Of a DNA stretch of 64,000 bases, positions 1-11,418 are shown piece after piece. The stretch spans positions 224,703 through 288,702 of the forward strand of contig JAHEKV010000004.1 in NCBI GenBank assembly GCA_024638165.1, given 5' to 3'. The translations under genes were made by a program, and so were the position numbers. The stretch is from Flavobacteriaceae bacterium (GTDB lineage Bacteria > Bacteroidota > Bacteroidia > Flavobacteriales > Flavobacteriaceae). The notes below the pieces were generated by a model, which was not told the origin of the DNA, did not search any database, and saw only the letters and a list, made by a program, of their open reading frames with translations. Each line of letters begins with the position of its first letter. Positions within the stretch are counted from its first letter, which is position 1.

Positions 1-15
1 AAATTAAACGGTTAA

Positions 16-2357
<2,342 letters not shown>

Positions 2358-2413
2358 AGTAATCTTTTTCTAGCTTTTCAAAATTACAATAACTCCGGTA
2401 AAAAAGGAATTGC

Positions 2414-4831
2414 TTATCGCAATGAACAATCAAATTTTTCTTGAAGATTGTTAACGATACGTTCCATTGCTTTATCTACCTGCTTGTCTGTTAGTGTTTT
2501 TTCAGGATCAGAAAGAACAAGGCTAATACCATAAGACTTCTTACCAGGATCTAGTGATTTTCCTTTGTAAACATCGAAAAGATTCACGTTTTTAAGCAAT
2601 TTACGCTCTGATTCAAAGCACGCATCTCTGATTTCACTAAAGAGAATATGATCATCGAGTAAAAGTGCTAAATCTCTTCGTACCGCTGGATATTTTGCGA
2701 TTGGTGTGTATAATTTCTCCCCTTCTTTTTGGTCTGATAAGTTAAGAACCGAGTCCCAATAAATGATTGAGGCAAAAACACTCTGGTCAATGTCATAATT
2801 TTCTAGATGACTTTCTTGAACAAGACCTAATTCGGCAATAATTTGACCATTAGATGCAATGATCAACCCTTCTGCGAAAAAAGAATGTTCATTATTCAAA
2901 AGCGATTCTTCTAAATCATAGATGCCTAAACGTCTTAGAAGTTCTAAGCTCACCGTTTTGATATCAAAAAAACTAGTGGCAGACTTTGGTTGCATCCAGT
3001 TTTCTGAGTATCTGCTACCAGTAGCGGCTAGAACAAGTTCTCTCTTTTCTTCAAATTCATGACCTTTTTTGGAATAGGTTTTACCAAATTCAAAGAATTT
3101 AATGTCGCTTCGCTGTCGATTCAGATTGAACGCTACACTTTGAAGCGTTGTTCCTATCATATGGTCTCTAAGCACCTCCAATTCTTTACTTAATGGATTC
3201 TTAAGCGCAACAGAGTTTCCGAATTGATTACTAGATTGAGAAACTAAACTATTCGTTAGTATTTCATTAAACCCTAGACTAACGAGGAAATCAGCTACTC
3301 TGTTTTGGTTTTGAAGGTTGGAAGAAGACTTAGAACGATTTAATGTACTCGCAAGCTTTTGTGGGATTGGAATGTGGTTGTAACCATAAACTCTTAGAAT
3401 CTCTTCAACCACATCGATCTCTCTAGTAACATCTACTCGATATCGGGGTGCGATCAATCCTAGTCCAGATTCTGTTTCATTGAGGATTTTAAAATCTAGA
3501 CTAACAAGAATCGATTTAATTTTTTCTTTCTCTATTTGATGACCTAGAATGGCATTTAACTTCTCGTAGTTTAAGAAAAGTTGAACCGATTCCTTCTCTT
3601 TGGGGTAGAAAGAGGATATCTCGCTAGAGATTACGCCACCTGCAACTTCACGAATGAGAATAGCTGCACGCTTAAGTGCAATTTCACAAAATTCAATATC
3701 AATGCCCCGCTCAAATCTGAATGAAGCGTCTGTATTTAATCCGTGTCTTTTTGCTGTTTTACGTACACTTACAGCATCGAAGTAGGCGCTTTCAAGAAAG
3801 ATACTCGTTGTTGTGTTACTTACTCCTGAGCGATGACCACCAAAAACACCAGCGATACACATAGGGCCTTCAATGTCACAAATAACAAGGTCATCAGTAG
3901 CTAACTCACGATCGACTTCATCTAGGCAAAGCAATTTTTCGCCGGGTTTCGCCTTTCTGACCACTACTTTTGAACCTTTGATTTTATCGTAGTCAAAGGC
4001 GTGTAATGGTTGACCAATCCCATGAAGAACGAAGTTGGTGACATCTACAATGTTGTTGATGGGATTTAACCCGATACTTTTTAAACGATCCTTTAACCAG
4101 GTCGGTGATTCTTTGACTTCAATTCCACTAATGACTACTCCTAGATATCTTGGTACTAATTCGTGTTCTTCAACTTGTATTTCAATCGGTGAAGTAGTGT
4201 TTTCAACATGGAACGAAGAGATTGGTATGGTATTTAATGGCGGTTGCGGATTTTCTAAAGCTAGCCCAGCTCTAAGATCACGTGCTACCCCGTAGTGACT
4301 CATAGCATCTGAACGATTCGGAGTCAACCCGATTTCGTAGATATGGTCTTCATAGTTTTCGAATAAATTCGATAGAGGTATTCCGATTTCTGTATTTTCT
4401 GGTAGAACTAGGATGCCATTATGCGAGGTTCCTATCCCTATTTCATCCTCCGCGCAAATCATCCCAAAGCTTTCTTCGCCTCTAATTTTACTCTTTTTTA
4501 TTTTAAAGGGTTCCCCTTCAGCTGGATAAAGCAAAGTGCCTACGGTGGCTACCGGAACTTTTTGTCCTTCAGCAACGTTAGGTGCCCCACAAACAATTTG
4601 AACCACTTGATCACCAAGATTTACCTCGGTAACTTTAAGTCTATCTGCATTTGGATGTTGCTTACAGCTTATTACTTCTCCAACAACAATGCCCTCGAGT
4701 CCTCCTTTGATCGATTGAAAAGAAGTTAGGCCCTCTACCTCAAGTCCTAGGTCAGTTAATAGTTCTGAGGTTTTTGAAGGACTCAAATCGAAATCTAAAT
4801 AATCATGTAACCAGCGATGAGAAATATGCAT
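2414..4831 (-). CDS. pheT: Phenylalanine--tRNA ligase beta subunit
   Basis: An 805-residue protein with the full bacterial PheT layout. It opens with MHISHRWLHDYLDF, then an EMAP/OB-type tRNA-binding domain (about residues 40-150, with CKQHPNADRLKV), the B3/B4 editing domain (about 210-390, with GIGQPLHAFDYDKIKG and RFERGIDIE), the B5 domain (about 405-475), a catalytic-like core (to about 690), and a C-terminal ferredoxin-fold anticodon-binding domain (about 710-805, with YPAVRRDLALLLDD). PheT pairs with PheS to charge tRNA-Phe and edits Tyr-tRNA; pheS is not in this window. It lies 42 bases downstream of rluA on the same strand. Length and domain order are typical and I see no damage. Confidence 0.98.
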   Translation of the reverse strand: MHISHRWLHDYLDFDLSPSKTSELLTDLGLEVEGLTSFQSIKGGLEGIVVGEVISCKQHPNADRLKVTEVNLGDQVVQIVCGAPNVAEGQKVPVATVGTLLYPAEGEPFKIKKSKIRGEESFGMICAEDEIGIGTSHNGILVLPENTEIGIPLSNLFENYEDHIYEIGLTPNRSDAMSHYGVARDLRAGLALENPQPPLNTIPISSFHVENTTSPIEIQVEEHELVPRYLGVVISGIEVKESPTWLKDRLKSIGLNPINNIVDVTNFVLHGIGQPLHAFDYDKIKGSKVVVRKAKPGEKLLCLDEVDRELATDDLVICDIEGPMCIAGVFGGHRSGVSNTTTSIFLESAYFDAVSVRKTAKRHGLNTDASFRFERGIDIEFCEIALKRAAILIREVAGGVISSEISSFYPKEKESVQLFLNYEKLNAILGHQIEKEKIKSILVSLDFKILNETESGLGLIAPRYRVDVTREIDVVEEILRVYGYNHIPIPQKLASTLNRSKSSSNLQNQNRVADFLVSLGFNEILTNSLVSQSSNQFGNSVALKNPLSKELEVLRDHMIGTTLQSVAFNLNRQRSDIKFFEFGKTYSKKGHEFEEKRELVLAATGSRYSENWMQPKSATSFFDIKTVSLELLRRLGIYDLEESLLNNEHSFFAEGLIIASNGQIIAELGLVQESHLENYDIDQSVFASIIYWDSVLNLSDQKEGEKLYTPIAKYPAVRRDLALLLDDHILFSEIRDACFESERKLLKNVNLFDVYKGKSLDPGKKSYGISLVLSDPEKTLTDKQVDKAMERIVNNLQEKFDCSLR

Positions 4832-4873
4832 AAATCGATTGACTTAAAATAAAGGCGTAAATATAAGACCTTC

Positions 4874-5545
4874 CTAGAAGTTAAAGTGCTTCCAAGCACC
4901 GGTTCTAGGAATCGGACAGTTGATTATTATAGTTTCTTTCGAAACGGGATGAGAAAAACTTAAACTCTTAGCAAGTAAATCAATTCCTCCATCTGAATTA
5001 CTGCGTTTAGAACCGTATTTAAGATCTCCCTTTATAGGTAAGCCTATCTTAGACAACTGGGATCGAATTTGATGATGTCTACCCGTTTCTAATTCAATCT
5101 CTAAAAGGTGATAATTGTTCGAACTATCAAGTCTTTTTGCTGTTAATAGGGCTTTTTTCGATCCGTTAACTTCTTTATCGTGAGCATAGGATTTATTGTT
5201 TGCAGGTTTTCTAAGTAGCCAGTGTTCGAGCTTGAACGAATCACTTCTTAATTCTCCGGACACAATGGCCCAGTATTTTTTACTCGGAGTTCGGTCTGCA
5301 AAAGCCTTATTCATTCTTGTGAGTGCTTTTGAAGTTTTAGCGAAAAGAACAATTCCCTTGGTCGGACGATCTATACGATGTATTACCCCAAGGTAAGCAT
5401 CTCCGGGCTTGTTGTATTTTTCAACCAGATAGGATTTAATCAGGTCAGATAGGGGAGTGTCCCCGGTTTTATCGCCTTGCACTAAAACTCCAGAAGGTTT
5501 ATTTACGGCAATGAGATGATTGTCTTCGAATAGAACTTCTAACAC
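4874..5545 (-). CDS. RluA-family RNA pseudouridine synthase
   Basis: A 223-residue RluA-type enzyme that converts uridine to pseudouridine in rRNA or tRNA. The catalytic motif is HRIDRPTKGIVLFAK, with the aspartate at residue 59, followed by the family motif GRHHQIRSQLSKIGLPIKGD. There is no N-terminal S4 domain, which places it with the short RluA/TruC-like members; the exact target base cannot be read from sequence. The start codon is GTG (complement of bases 5543-5545). It is preferred because LEVLFEDNHLIAVNKP aligns with the usual N-terminus of the family. The GTG overlaps the stop codon of the upstream panB gene by one base, so translation is probably coupled. Confidence 0.93.
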   Translation of the reverse strand: MLEVLFEDNHLIAVNKPSGVLVQGDKTGDTPLSDLIKSYLVEKYNKPGDAYLGVIHRIDRPTKGIVLFAKTSKALTRMNKAFADRTPSKKYWAIVSGELRSDSFKLEHWLLRKPANNKSYAHDKEVNGSKKALLTAKRLDSSNNYHLLEIELETGRHHQIRSQLSKIGLPIKGDLKYGSKRSNSDGGIDLLAKSLSFSHPVSKETIIINCPIPRTGAWKHFNF

Positions 5546-6363
5546 TAATATTGTTCGTTTTCGTTTGGAAAGTCTTTTGACTTAACATCTGCCACATACT
5601 TCACAAATGCCCCATTGATTTGCTCATCTAGATTTAGGTACCGTCTTAAAAACCGTGGACTAAATTCGGTGGACATACCTAGCATGTCATTAACTACTAA
5701 AACTTGACCATCAACGCCATTTCCGGCACCAATACCTATAACCGGAATTTGAAGTTGAGCTGCCACTTTCTGAGCTAGGGCTGCAGGTACCTTTTCTAAA
5801 ACAATAGCAAAGCATCCGAGCTTTTCTAAAAGTAATGCATCTTTAATGAGTTTTTCAGCTTCGGCATCTTCTTTGGCTCTCACGGTGTAACTACCAAATT
5901 GGTAAATGGATTGAGGGGTTAATCCAAGGTGTCCCATTACCGGAATTCCCGCGGCGAGTATACGTTTTAAGGAGTCTTTAATTTCTTCTCCACCTTCGAT
6001 TTTTACGGCGTGAGCTCCACTTTCTTTCATGATTCGTATGGCAGAACGAAGTGCCTCTTTTGAATCGCTTTGATAACTTCCGAACGGAATGTCAACAACA
6101 ATAAGAGCCCTCGAAACCCCACGTACTACAGAAGATGCGTGATAGATCATTTGATCTAGAGTAATAGGGAGGGTTGTTTCGTGTCCTGCAAATACATTGC
6201 TAGCAGAGTCTCCAACAAGAATGACGTCAACTCCAGCTTTATCAACTAATTGTGCCATTGTAAAATCATAGGAAGTAAGCATAGAGATTTTTTCTGCTTG
6301 CTCCTTCATCTCTAAAAGAGACTTTACTGTTACTCGTTTAAATGTTTTTTTGGCTGTTGACAT
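5545..6363 (-). CDS. panB: 3-methyl-2-oxobutanoate hydroxymethyltransferase
   Basis: PanB transfers a hydroxymethyl group from methylene-tetrahydrofolate to 2-oxoisovalerate, giving ketopantoate for pantothenate and coenzyme A. The 272-residue product shows the TIM-barrel family motifs [25 protein letters not shown] (metal-binding aspartate, residues 50-57), the HAVKIEGG segment and the [14 protein letters not shown] segment. A longer reading frame reaches 6432, but I chose the ATG at 6361-6363. The extra 23 residues are hydrophobic and unlike the family, and a good Bacteroidota -7 element lies at 6383-6390 inside that extension. It heads a minus-strand run with rluA and pheT. No other pantothenate gene is nearby. 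Confidence 0.95.
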   Translation of the reverse strand: MSTAKKTFKRVTVKSLLEMKEQAEKISMLTSYDFTMAQLVDKAGVDVILVGDSASNVFAGHETTLPITLDQMIYHASSVVRGVSRALIVVDIPFGSYQSDSKEALRSAIRIMKESGAHAVKIEGGEEIKDSLKRILAAGIPVMGHLGLTPQSIYQFGSYTVRAKEDAEAEKLIKDALLLEKLGCFAIVLEKVPAALAQKVAAQLQIPVIGIGAGNGVDGQVLVVNDMLGMSTEFSPRFLRRYLNLDEQINGAFVKYVADVKSKDFPNENEQY

Positions 6364-6382
6364 TTGAAAGACTAATTTTCGA

Positions 6383-6390
6383 CAAAGGTA
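6383..6390 (-). promoter_or_regulatory. Bacteroidota -7 element before panB
   Basis: On the minus strand this reads TACCTTTG, an exact match to the TAnnTTTG element of the Bacteroidota primary sigma factor. It lies about 20 bases before the chosen panB ATG, implying a short leader and supporting the shorter panB start. Confidence 0.6.
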
Positions 6391-6400
6391 AATGTAAATT

Positions 6401-6862
6401 ATGATTGCTAAATATCGACTCCTTACACTCACCCTATTATTGTCCTGTCATTCATTAAGCGCACAGCAGCCCAAAGAGGTGATTGATATTTTTTTTGAAG
6501 CCTTTCACCAAAAAGACACTACTTCTCTTAAAGATTTTTTTATGCTTGACGCGCGCCTAGTGAGTGTTCAAAACTCTCTAAGTGGTGTTAGAACTAAGGA
6601 AGAGTCTGTTGAGGATTTTATTCATGCGATAAGCTCTATTTCTGATGATCTTTCTTTTGAAGAGCGTTTACTCGGTTATAAGGTTGTTGAGGCCAGCGGA
6701 ATGACTTTGGTTTTTACTCCTTATGAATTCTATGTTAACGGGAGCTTTTCTCATTGTGGCACGAATGTATTTACCCTTGTAAAAAAGGAGTCTAAATGGA
6801 AAGTCCTGGCCTTGTACGATACTCGAAATAAGTCCTGTGAGTTTAGCAATCCGACCAATTAA
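6401..6862 (+). CDS. Secreted NTF2-like (SnoaL-type) protein
   Basis: A 153-residue protein with a signal peptide ([21 protein letters not shown], cleavage probably after SLSA before QQP). The mature part resembles the NTF2/SnoaL cone fold: an N-terminal helix pair ([23 protein letters not shown]), then strands ending in [20 protein letters not shown], where the pattern f.l.k..g.WkI..l.dtR is typical. Such domains bind small ligands or serve as enzymes; no catalytic residues can be assigned here. It is divergent from panB with 37 bases between the starts. Its 3' end overlaps the convergent serine dehydratase gene by 20 bases. Function unknown; the fold assignment is by pattern only. Confidence 0.75.
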   Translation: MIAKYRLLTLTLLLSCHSLSAQQPKEVIDIFFEAFHQKDTTSLKDFFMLDARLVSVQNSLSGVRTKEESVEDFIHAISSISDDLSFEERLLGYKVVEASGMTLVFTPYEFYVNGSFSHCGTNVFTLVKKESKWKVLALYDTRNKSCEFSNPTN

Positions 6863-8264
6863 CTTGTATAGCTAAACCGCCTTCAGAGGTCTCTTTATAC
6901 TTAGTTGACATGTCTTTAGCGGTATCCCACATCGTGTCGATGATTTGATCTAGACTAATTTTAGAATCCCCTGATTTTCTTCCCAATGCTAATTGAGCGG
7001 CATTAATTGCTTTAACAGCACCCATTGAATTTCTCTCTATACAAGGAATTTGAACTAACCCTGCGATCGGATCACAGGTTAGACCTAAGTGGTGTTCCAT
7101 TGCTATTTCGGCAGCACTAAGCGCCTGATCAGGTGTGCCTTCTAATAGTTCAGTAAGTGCCGCTGCCGCCATTGCAGAGGAAACGCCAATTTCTGCTTGA
7201 CAACCACCCATAGCGGCTGAGAGAGTTGCATTCTTTTTAAACAGGGTTCCAATTTCTGCAGCGACAGCTAGAAATCGTTTTATTTCAGCTTCACCGCCTT
7301 GGTGATTCTCAATAACCAGGTAATACATAAGTACTGCGGGAATTACTCCAGCACTTCCATTGGTTGGAGCAGTAACTACTCGTCCCATAGCCGCATTTAC
7401 TTCATTCACAGCGATTGCAAAACAGCTTACCCATTGAAGAATTTGTCTGAATCGAACCCTTGAGTTTCTAATCGCCTTAATCCACCCTTCTGGTGTGGAA
7501 TAGTTGTAGTTTTCAATAAGTTCCCTGTTCATTTTAGCAGCTCGCCTTGCAACCTTTAACCCTCCAGGGAGTTCGCCCGTAGTGTGGCAACCTTCATACA
7601 TCGCCTCGAGCATAACCTGCCAGATCTCACTGAATCGTTTCTTAGTGTAAGATTCACCGTATCTCTCGAACTCGTTCTCTAAAACGAGATCGCTAATTTT
7701 TTTTTGATTTTTCGAGCAATGTTCTAATAAATCTTCACCTCTGTTTGAAGGATATCTGTAGCGATAATCAGGTTCTTTTTCATCTTCAAAGACCTGCTTG
7801 CTTACCACAAAGCCTCCACCCACTGAAAAATAAGTGGCATCAATGCCCTCGTTATTGGTTAGCAGAGCTTTAATTATCATGCCGTTAGCGTGTTCTTCAA
7901 GGGCTTTACGATGAAAAATAATCTGCTTCTCTGGGTTAAAAGATAGTTTCGTTTTACCGAATAAATGAAGTTGTTTTTCTTCGGTAACCCTTCCTAAAAT
8001 TTCATGAAGTTTTAGGGTGCCGTCCTTTTCGTAATCTGCACCACTTAATCCCAATATCAGTGCCTTGTCGGTTGCGTGTCCTTTACCGGTAAGCGATAAA
8101 GAACCAAAAAGATGTATTTCGATAGAAATAATGTCTGTAATCGCAATACTCTTACGCTCTAGTTCTTTTCTAAAGAGTTGACAGGCTCTCCAGGGGCCAA
8201 GGGTGTGAGAGCTAGACGGGCCTATGCCAATACTTAACATTTCAAACGAGCTAATCGCACTCAT
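6843..8264 (-). CDS. sdaA: L-serine ammonia-lyase (iron-sulfur type)
   Basis: A single-chain L-serine dehydratase of 473 residues, joining the beta and alpha domains as in E. coli SdaA. It deaminates serine to pyruvate using a [4Fe-4S] cluster. The N-terminus has [18 protein letters not shown]. The C-terminal half has the cluster-binding cysteines in [32 protein letters not shown], and a substrate-loop region [19 protein letters not shown] chose the ATG at 8262-8264; a TTG three codons upstream (8273) is possible but less likely. It is divergent from dnaK, with the palindromic dnaK control region between them, and converges on the NTF2-like gene. Confidence 0.95.
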   Translation of the reverse strand: MSAISSFEMLSIGIGPSSSHTLGPWRACQLFRKELERKSIAITDIISIEIHLFGSLSLTGKGHATDKALILGLSGADYEKDGTLKLHEILGRVTEEKQLHLFGKTKLSFNPEKQIIFHRKALEEHANGMIIKALLTNNEGIDATYFSVGGGFVVSKQVFEDEKEPDYRYRYPSNRGEDLLEHCSKNQKKISDLVLENEFERYGESYTKKRFSEIWQVMLEAMYEGCHTTGELPGGLKVARRAAKMNRELIENYNYSTPEGWIKAIRNSRVRFRQILQWVSCFAIAVNEVNAAMGRVVTAPTNGSAGVIPAVLMYYLVIENHQGGEAEIKRFLAVAAEIGTLFKKNATLSAAMGGCQAEIGVSSAMAAAALTELLEGTPDQALSAAEIAMEHHLGLTCDPIAGLVQIPCIERNSMGAVKAINAAQLALGRKSGDSKISLDQIIDTMWDTAKDMSTKYKETSEGGLAIQVNWSDC

Positions 8265-8298
8265 AACGGTCAATTTGTGTTTAAAGTTAAATCAATTT

Positions 8299-8313
8299 CT
8301 GACAGCTTGTCAG
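8299..8313. promoter_or_regulatory. Perfect 6-3-6 inverted repeat, candidate dnaK operator
   Basis: The bases CTGACA-GCT-TGTCAG form a perfect dyad. Its right arm contains TTG (8308-8310), exactly 19 bases before the TA of the -7-like element at 8330, so it overlaps the -33 position of the dnaK promoter. It does not resemble the CIRCE element. A role in heat-shock control is inferred. Confidence 0.5.
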
Positions 8314-8338
8314 TCTTTTATGGATGGCATAAATCTTG
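8308..8338 (+). promoter_or_regulatory. Probable dnaK promoter (-33 TTG, -7 TAAATCTTG)
   Basis: TTG at 8308-8310, a 19-base spacer, then TAAATCTTG at 8330-8338, one base longer than the TAnnTTTG consensus. Transcription would start near 8345, giving a leader of about 27 bases before the ATG at 8372. An ATG at 8342-8344 in another frame and the longer frame from 8336 would fall at or before the transcript start. Confidence 0.5.
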
Positions 8339-8371
8339 ACTTATGGAGTACAAAACGAAACTATATCAGTT

Positions 8372-10279
8372 ATGAGTAAAATTATAGGTATTGACCTCGG
8401 AACCACGAATTCTTGCGTTTCTGTAATGGAAGGGAATGACCCAGTGGTTATTCCAAACGCAGAAGGTAAAAGAACAACTCCATCGATGATTGCTTTTGTA
8501 GAAGGAGGCGAAATCAAAGTAGGAGATCCTGCAAAAAGACAAGCAGTTACCAATCCTCACAAAACGATTTATTCTATTAAGCGTTTTATGGGTAATAAAT
8601 TCTCTGAATCATCGAAAGAGACAGGGCGTGTTCCTTATAAAGTAATTAAAGGAGATAACGATACTCCTCGTGTTGAGATCGACGAGCGCTTGTATACTCC
8701 ACAAGAATTATCGGCAATGATCCTTCAAAAAATGAAGAAAACTGCCGAGGATTATTTAGGACAAACGGTTTCAAGAGCAGTAATTACTGTACCTGCTTAC
8801 TTTAATGATGCTCAGCGTCAGGCAACTAAAGAAGCTGGTGAAATTGCTGGATTAACGGTTGAACGAATTATCAACGAACCAACGGCTGCTTCTTTAGCCT
8901 ACGGATTAGATAAAAAAGACAGTGATCAAAAAATCGTTGTTTTTGACTTTGGGGGAGGAACGCATGATGTTTCTATTCTAGAGTTAGGTGACGGAGTATT
9001 CGAAGTTCTTGCAACCGATGGTGATACTCACCTAGGAGGAGACGACGTTGATCAAACGATTATTGATTGGTTAGCTGCTGAGTTTGAAGCTGAGGAAGGG
9101 ATCGATCTTCGTAAAGATGCTATGGCTCTTCAGCGTTTAAGAGAGGCTGCTGAGAAGGCGAAAATTGAATTGTCATCTTCAGCATCTACTGAAATTAATC
9201 TGCCTTACGTGACAGCTACAGCTTCAGGTCCAAAACACTTGGTGCGTTCGCTTAGTCGCTCGAAGTTTGAGCAGTTGATTGCTGACCTAGTAGCTCGTAC
9301 CATCAAGCCTTGTGAATCAGCGCTTAAATCTGCTGGTCTATCGAAGAGTGATATTGATGAGATTATCTTAGTGGGTGGATCAACACGTATTCCTGCAGTG
9401 CAAGAAGCGGTTGAAAAATTCTTTGGTAAGGCTCCATCAAAAGGGGTAAACCCAGATGAAGTAGTAGCTGTTGGTGCTGCGATCCAAGGAGGAGTTTTAA
9501 CAGGAGATGTTAAGGACGTACTTCTATTAGATGTGACACCACTTTCGTTAGGTATTGAAACTATGGGAGGTGTTGCCACTCGACTAATAGAATCAAACAC
9601 TACAATTCCAACCAAAAAATCACAAGTATTTTCGACAGCGGCAGATAACCAACCCTCTGTAGAGATTCATGTGATTCAAGGAGAGCGCCCAATGGCAGCG
9701 GATAATAAAACCATCGGACGTTTCCATTTAGACGGTATTCCACCTGCACCTCGCGGTACGCCTCAAATTGAAGTAACTTTTGATATTGATGCCAATGGTA
9801 TTATCAAAGTATCAGCTACGGACAAGGCAACCGGTAAGTCACAGGATATTCGTATTGAAGCTTCTTCTGGATTAACACAAGAAGAAATCGACCGAATGAA
9901 AGCCGAAGCGGAGGCAAATGCCGACGCGGATAAGAAGGCAAAGGAATCAGCTGAAACTTTGAATGAGGCAGATCAAATGATCTTTCAGACAGAGAAACAA
10001 TTATCTGAATTTGGTGATAAATTATCTGAGGATAAGAAAAAACCAATTCAAGATGCTTTAGATGAACTGAAGAAAGCTTTTGAAACTAAAGAGTTAGAAG
10101 CAATAAAACCTGCTCTAGACAAGATCAACGAGGCATGGAAAAATGCTTCTGAGGAGATGTATAAAGCACAAGCAGAATCGGGTGGAGCTCAAGCAGAACC
10201 AGATTCTAATGGGAATGCTTCTTCAGGAGATTCAAATGCGGATTCAGTAGAAGATGTTGATTTCGAAGAAGTGAAGTAA
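8372..10279 (+). CDS. dnaK: Chaperone protein DnaK (Hsp70)
   Basis: A 635-residue Hsp70 with the nucleotide-binding domain at about 1-375 ([17 protein letters not shown] near the N-terminus, [19 protein letters not shown], and the phosphate-2 loop [10 protein letters not shown]). The substrate-binding domain follows ([14 protein letters not shown] onward), then the helical lid and a disordered acidic tail ending [11 protein letters not shown], close to the usual EEVK-type end. The phosphate loop has His where many bacteria have Phe (GGGTFDVS), which I believe is common in Flavobacteria. The start is the ATG at 8372, because [10 protein letters not shown] is the conserved beginning; a longer frame from 8336 adds 12 non-conserved residues. 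dnaJ and grpE are not adjacent. A strong terminator follows. Confidence 0.98.
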   Translation: MSKIIGIDLGTTNSCVSVMEGNDPVVIPNAEGKRTTPSMIAFVEGGEIKVGDPAKRQAVTNPHKTIYSIKRFMGNKFSESSKETGRVPYKVIKGDNDTPRVEIDERLYTPQELSAMILQKMKKTAEDYLGQTVSRAVITVPAYFNDAQRQATKEAGEIAGLTVERIINEPTAASLAYGLDKKDSDQKIVVFDFGGGTHDVSILELGDGVFEVLATDGDTHLGGDDVDQTIIDWLAAEFEAEEGIDLRKDAMALQRLREAAEKAKIELSSSASTEINLPYVTATASGPKHLVRSLSRSKFEQLIADLVARTIKPCESALKSAGLSKSDIDEIILVGGSTRIPAVQEAVEKFFGKAPSKGVNPDEVVAVGAAIQGGVLTGDVKDVLLLDVTPLSLGIETMGGVATRLIESNTTIPTKKSQVFSTAADNQPSVEIHVIQGERPMAADNKTIGRFHLDGIPPAPRGTPQIEVTFDIDANGIIKVSATDKATGKSQDIRIEASSGLTQEEIDRMKAEAEANADADKKAKESAETLNEADQMIFQTEKQLSEFGDKLSEDKKKPIQDALDELKKAFETKELEAIKPALDKINEAWKNASEEMYKAQAESGGAQAEPDSNGNASSGDSNADSVEDVDFEEVK

Positions 10280-10301
10280 TTCATTGATTTGAAAAATTGA
10301 T

Positions 10302-10337
10302 AAAAAGGCTGCGAATTTTATTCGCGGCCTTTTCTTT
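10302..10337 (+). terminator. Rho-independent terminator after dnaK
   Basis: A hairpin with stem GGCTGCGAA / TTCGCGGCC (one G-U pair) and a five-base loop TTTTA, followed by TTTTCTTTT. It begins 22 bases after the dnaK stop. Confidence 0.85.
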
Positions 10338-10371
10338 TAAGAGAAAATCATATTATATTTGCCACCCATTA

Positions 10372-10459
<88 letters not shown>

Positions 10460-10465
10460 GGATAT

Positions 10466-10497
10466 GAAACCCGCAGCAAACGCTGTGGGTTTTTTTG
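10466..10497 (+). terminator. Terminator after tRNA-Ser
   Basis: Hairpin ACCCGCAGC / GCTGTGGGT with loop AAAC, preceded by GAA and followed by seven T (10490-10496). It lies seven bases after the tRNA CCA end. Confidence 0.85.
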
Positions 10498-10653
10498 TGC
10501 GTTTTATTGTCAAGCTTGCTTGAAAATGGAGACGCCGAAAAAACTAATTAAGCGCGATAGCGCTTTCGGGTTTCTTTTCATGAAGCAACCCCCTTAAGGG
10601 ATCAACGCAGTTAATCTCGCTTTTCTTTTGGGTTCAGAACAGGTTTCAGCAGG
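10498..10653. other. Gene-free stretch with a second hairpin
   Basis: No credible gene lies between the tRNA terminator and the peroxiredoxin promoter. The stretch holds a hairpin AAGCGC-GATA-GCGCTT (10550-10565), which can be extended by CCGAAA (10535-10540) pairing with TTTCGG (10564-10569) at the cost of an unpaired bulge. GTTTCTTTT follows at 10570-10578, so it may be a weak second terminator. CGGGTTTC at 10567-10574 is also the exact complement of GAAACCCG at 10466-10473 in the first terminator. A 60-codon frame (10415-10597) starts inside the tRNA and is not a gene. Confidence 0.4.
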
Positions 10654-10661
10654 TAAATTTG
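10654..10661 (+). promoter_or_regulatory. -7 element before the peroxiredoxin gene
   Basis: TAAATTTG is an exact match to TAnnTTTG, with a TTTTG 23 bases upstream (10626-10630) as a possible -33 element. The expected transcript start is about 25 bases before the ATG at 10693. Confidence 0.55.
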
Positions 10662-10692
10662 AACTATAAATTAATTCAAAACCCTACTATAA

Positions 10693-11343
10693 ATGGACGA
10701 ACAAGAAGTTTTTAAAATACCACTTATCGGTGATCAAGCGCCAGATTTTGAGGCAGTGACTACCACAGGTAAAATGAAATTCTCTGACTACGCACCAGGG
10801 AAGTGGAAGATTTTGTTCTCACACCCTGCTGACTTTACACCAGTGTGTACTACTGAGATGAGTGGTTTTGCTCAGAATCAAGAGTTATTTGCAGAACTTA
10901 ATACTGCACTTATTGGCTTATCCATTGATTCGATTCACTCTCACCTTGCTTGGGTAAATAACGTTAGAGAAAAAACTGGAGTTTATTTTCAGTTTCCAAT
11001 TATCGCTGATTTAGACATGAAGGTGTCTAAGTTATACGGTATGCTTCAGCCCAGTGAAAGTGAGACTGCTGCCGTTAGAGCCGTATTCTTCATTGATCCT
11101 GAAAATAAAATTCGTTTAATCATGTATTACCCACTTAATGTTGGGCGAAATATGAACGAAATTATTCGAGCTCTTAAGGCACTTCAGTTTAGTGATAAGA
11201 ACAAGGTTGCAATTCCCTTAAATTGGGAACCAGGAGATAAGATAATTGTTCCTCCGCCGAAGACTCTTGAAGAAATGGATGCTAGAATCGCTGATACTAG
11301 CTGCGAGAAGGTTGACTTTTACCTTGCTAAAAAACAATTATAG
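10693..11343 (+). CDS. Peroxiredoxin, Prx6-type
   Basis: A 216-residue thiol peroxidase that reduces hydrogen peroxide and alkyl peroxides in the cytoplasm. The peroxidatic cysteine is Cys52 in HPADFTPVCTTE; the PVCTTE form marks the Prx6 subfamily rather than AhpC (which has VCPTE). The C-terminal arm is present (VPPPKTLEEMDARI) and includes a second cysteine, Cys204 in DTSCEK, that could act as a resolving residue. There is no signal peptide. It is a single-gene unit: promoter element at 10654 and a strong terminator at 11364. Oxidative-stress defence is family knowledge; whether it works as a 1-Cys or 2-Cys enzyme is open. Confidence 0.95.
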   Translation: MDEQEVFKIPLIGDQAPDFEAVTTTGKMKFSDYAPGKWKILFSHPADFTPVCTTEMSGFAQNQELFAELNTALIGLSIDSIHSHLAWVNNVREKTGVYFQFPIIADLDMKVSKLYGMLQPSESETAAVRAVFFIDPENKIRLIMYYPLNVGRNMNEIIRALKALQFSDKNKVAIPLNWEPGDKIIVPPPKTLEEMDARIADTSCEKVDFYLAKKQL

Positions 11344-11363
11344 TCTTTTCTTAATAGACAGTC

Positions 11364-11396
11364 AAAAAGGGGTGGTTTTAAACCACCCCTTTTTAT
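11364..11396 (+). terminator. Terminator after the peroxiredoxin gene
   Basis: Hairpin with stem AAAAAGGGGTGGTTT / AAACCACCCCTTTTT around TTAA-type central bases, followed by A and TTTTT. It lies 20 bases after the stop. Confidence 0.88.
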
Positions 11397-11401
11397 TTTT
11401 G
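11394..11401 (+). promoter_or_regulatory. -7 element overlapping the preceding terminator
   Basis: TATTTTTG matches TAnnTTTG exactly and uses the T-tract of the peroxiredoxin terminator. It lies 17 bases before the ATG at 11419. The match is weak evidence because the tract is T-rich anyway. Confidence 0.4.
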
Positions 11402-11418
11402 TAGTATTAAACTCTCTG

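Noticed and set aside
4421-4729. A 102-codon frame antisense to pheT
   Set aside because: Shadow of pheT; no start context or family match.
9205-9615. A 136-codon open frame antisense to dnaK
   Set aside because: It lies wholly inside dnaK on the other strand and its composition mirrors codon bias of the sense gene; no family resemblance.
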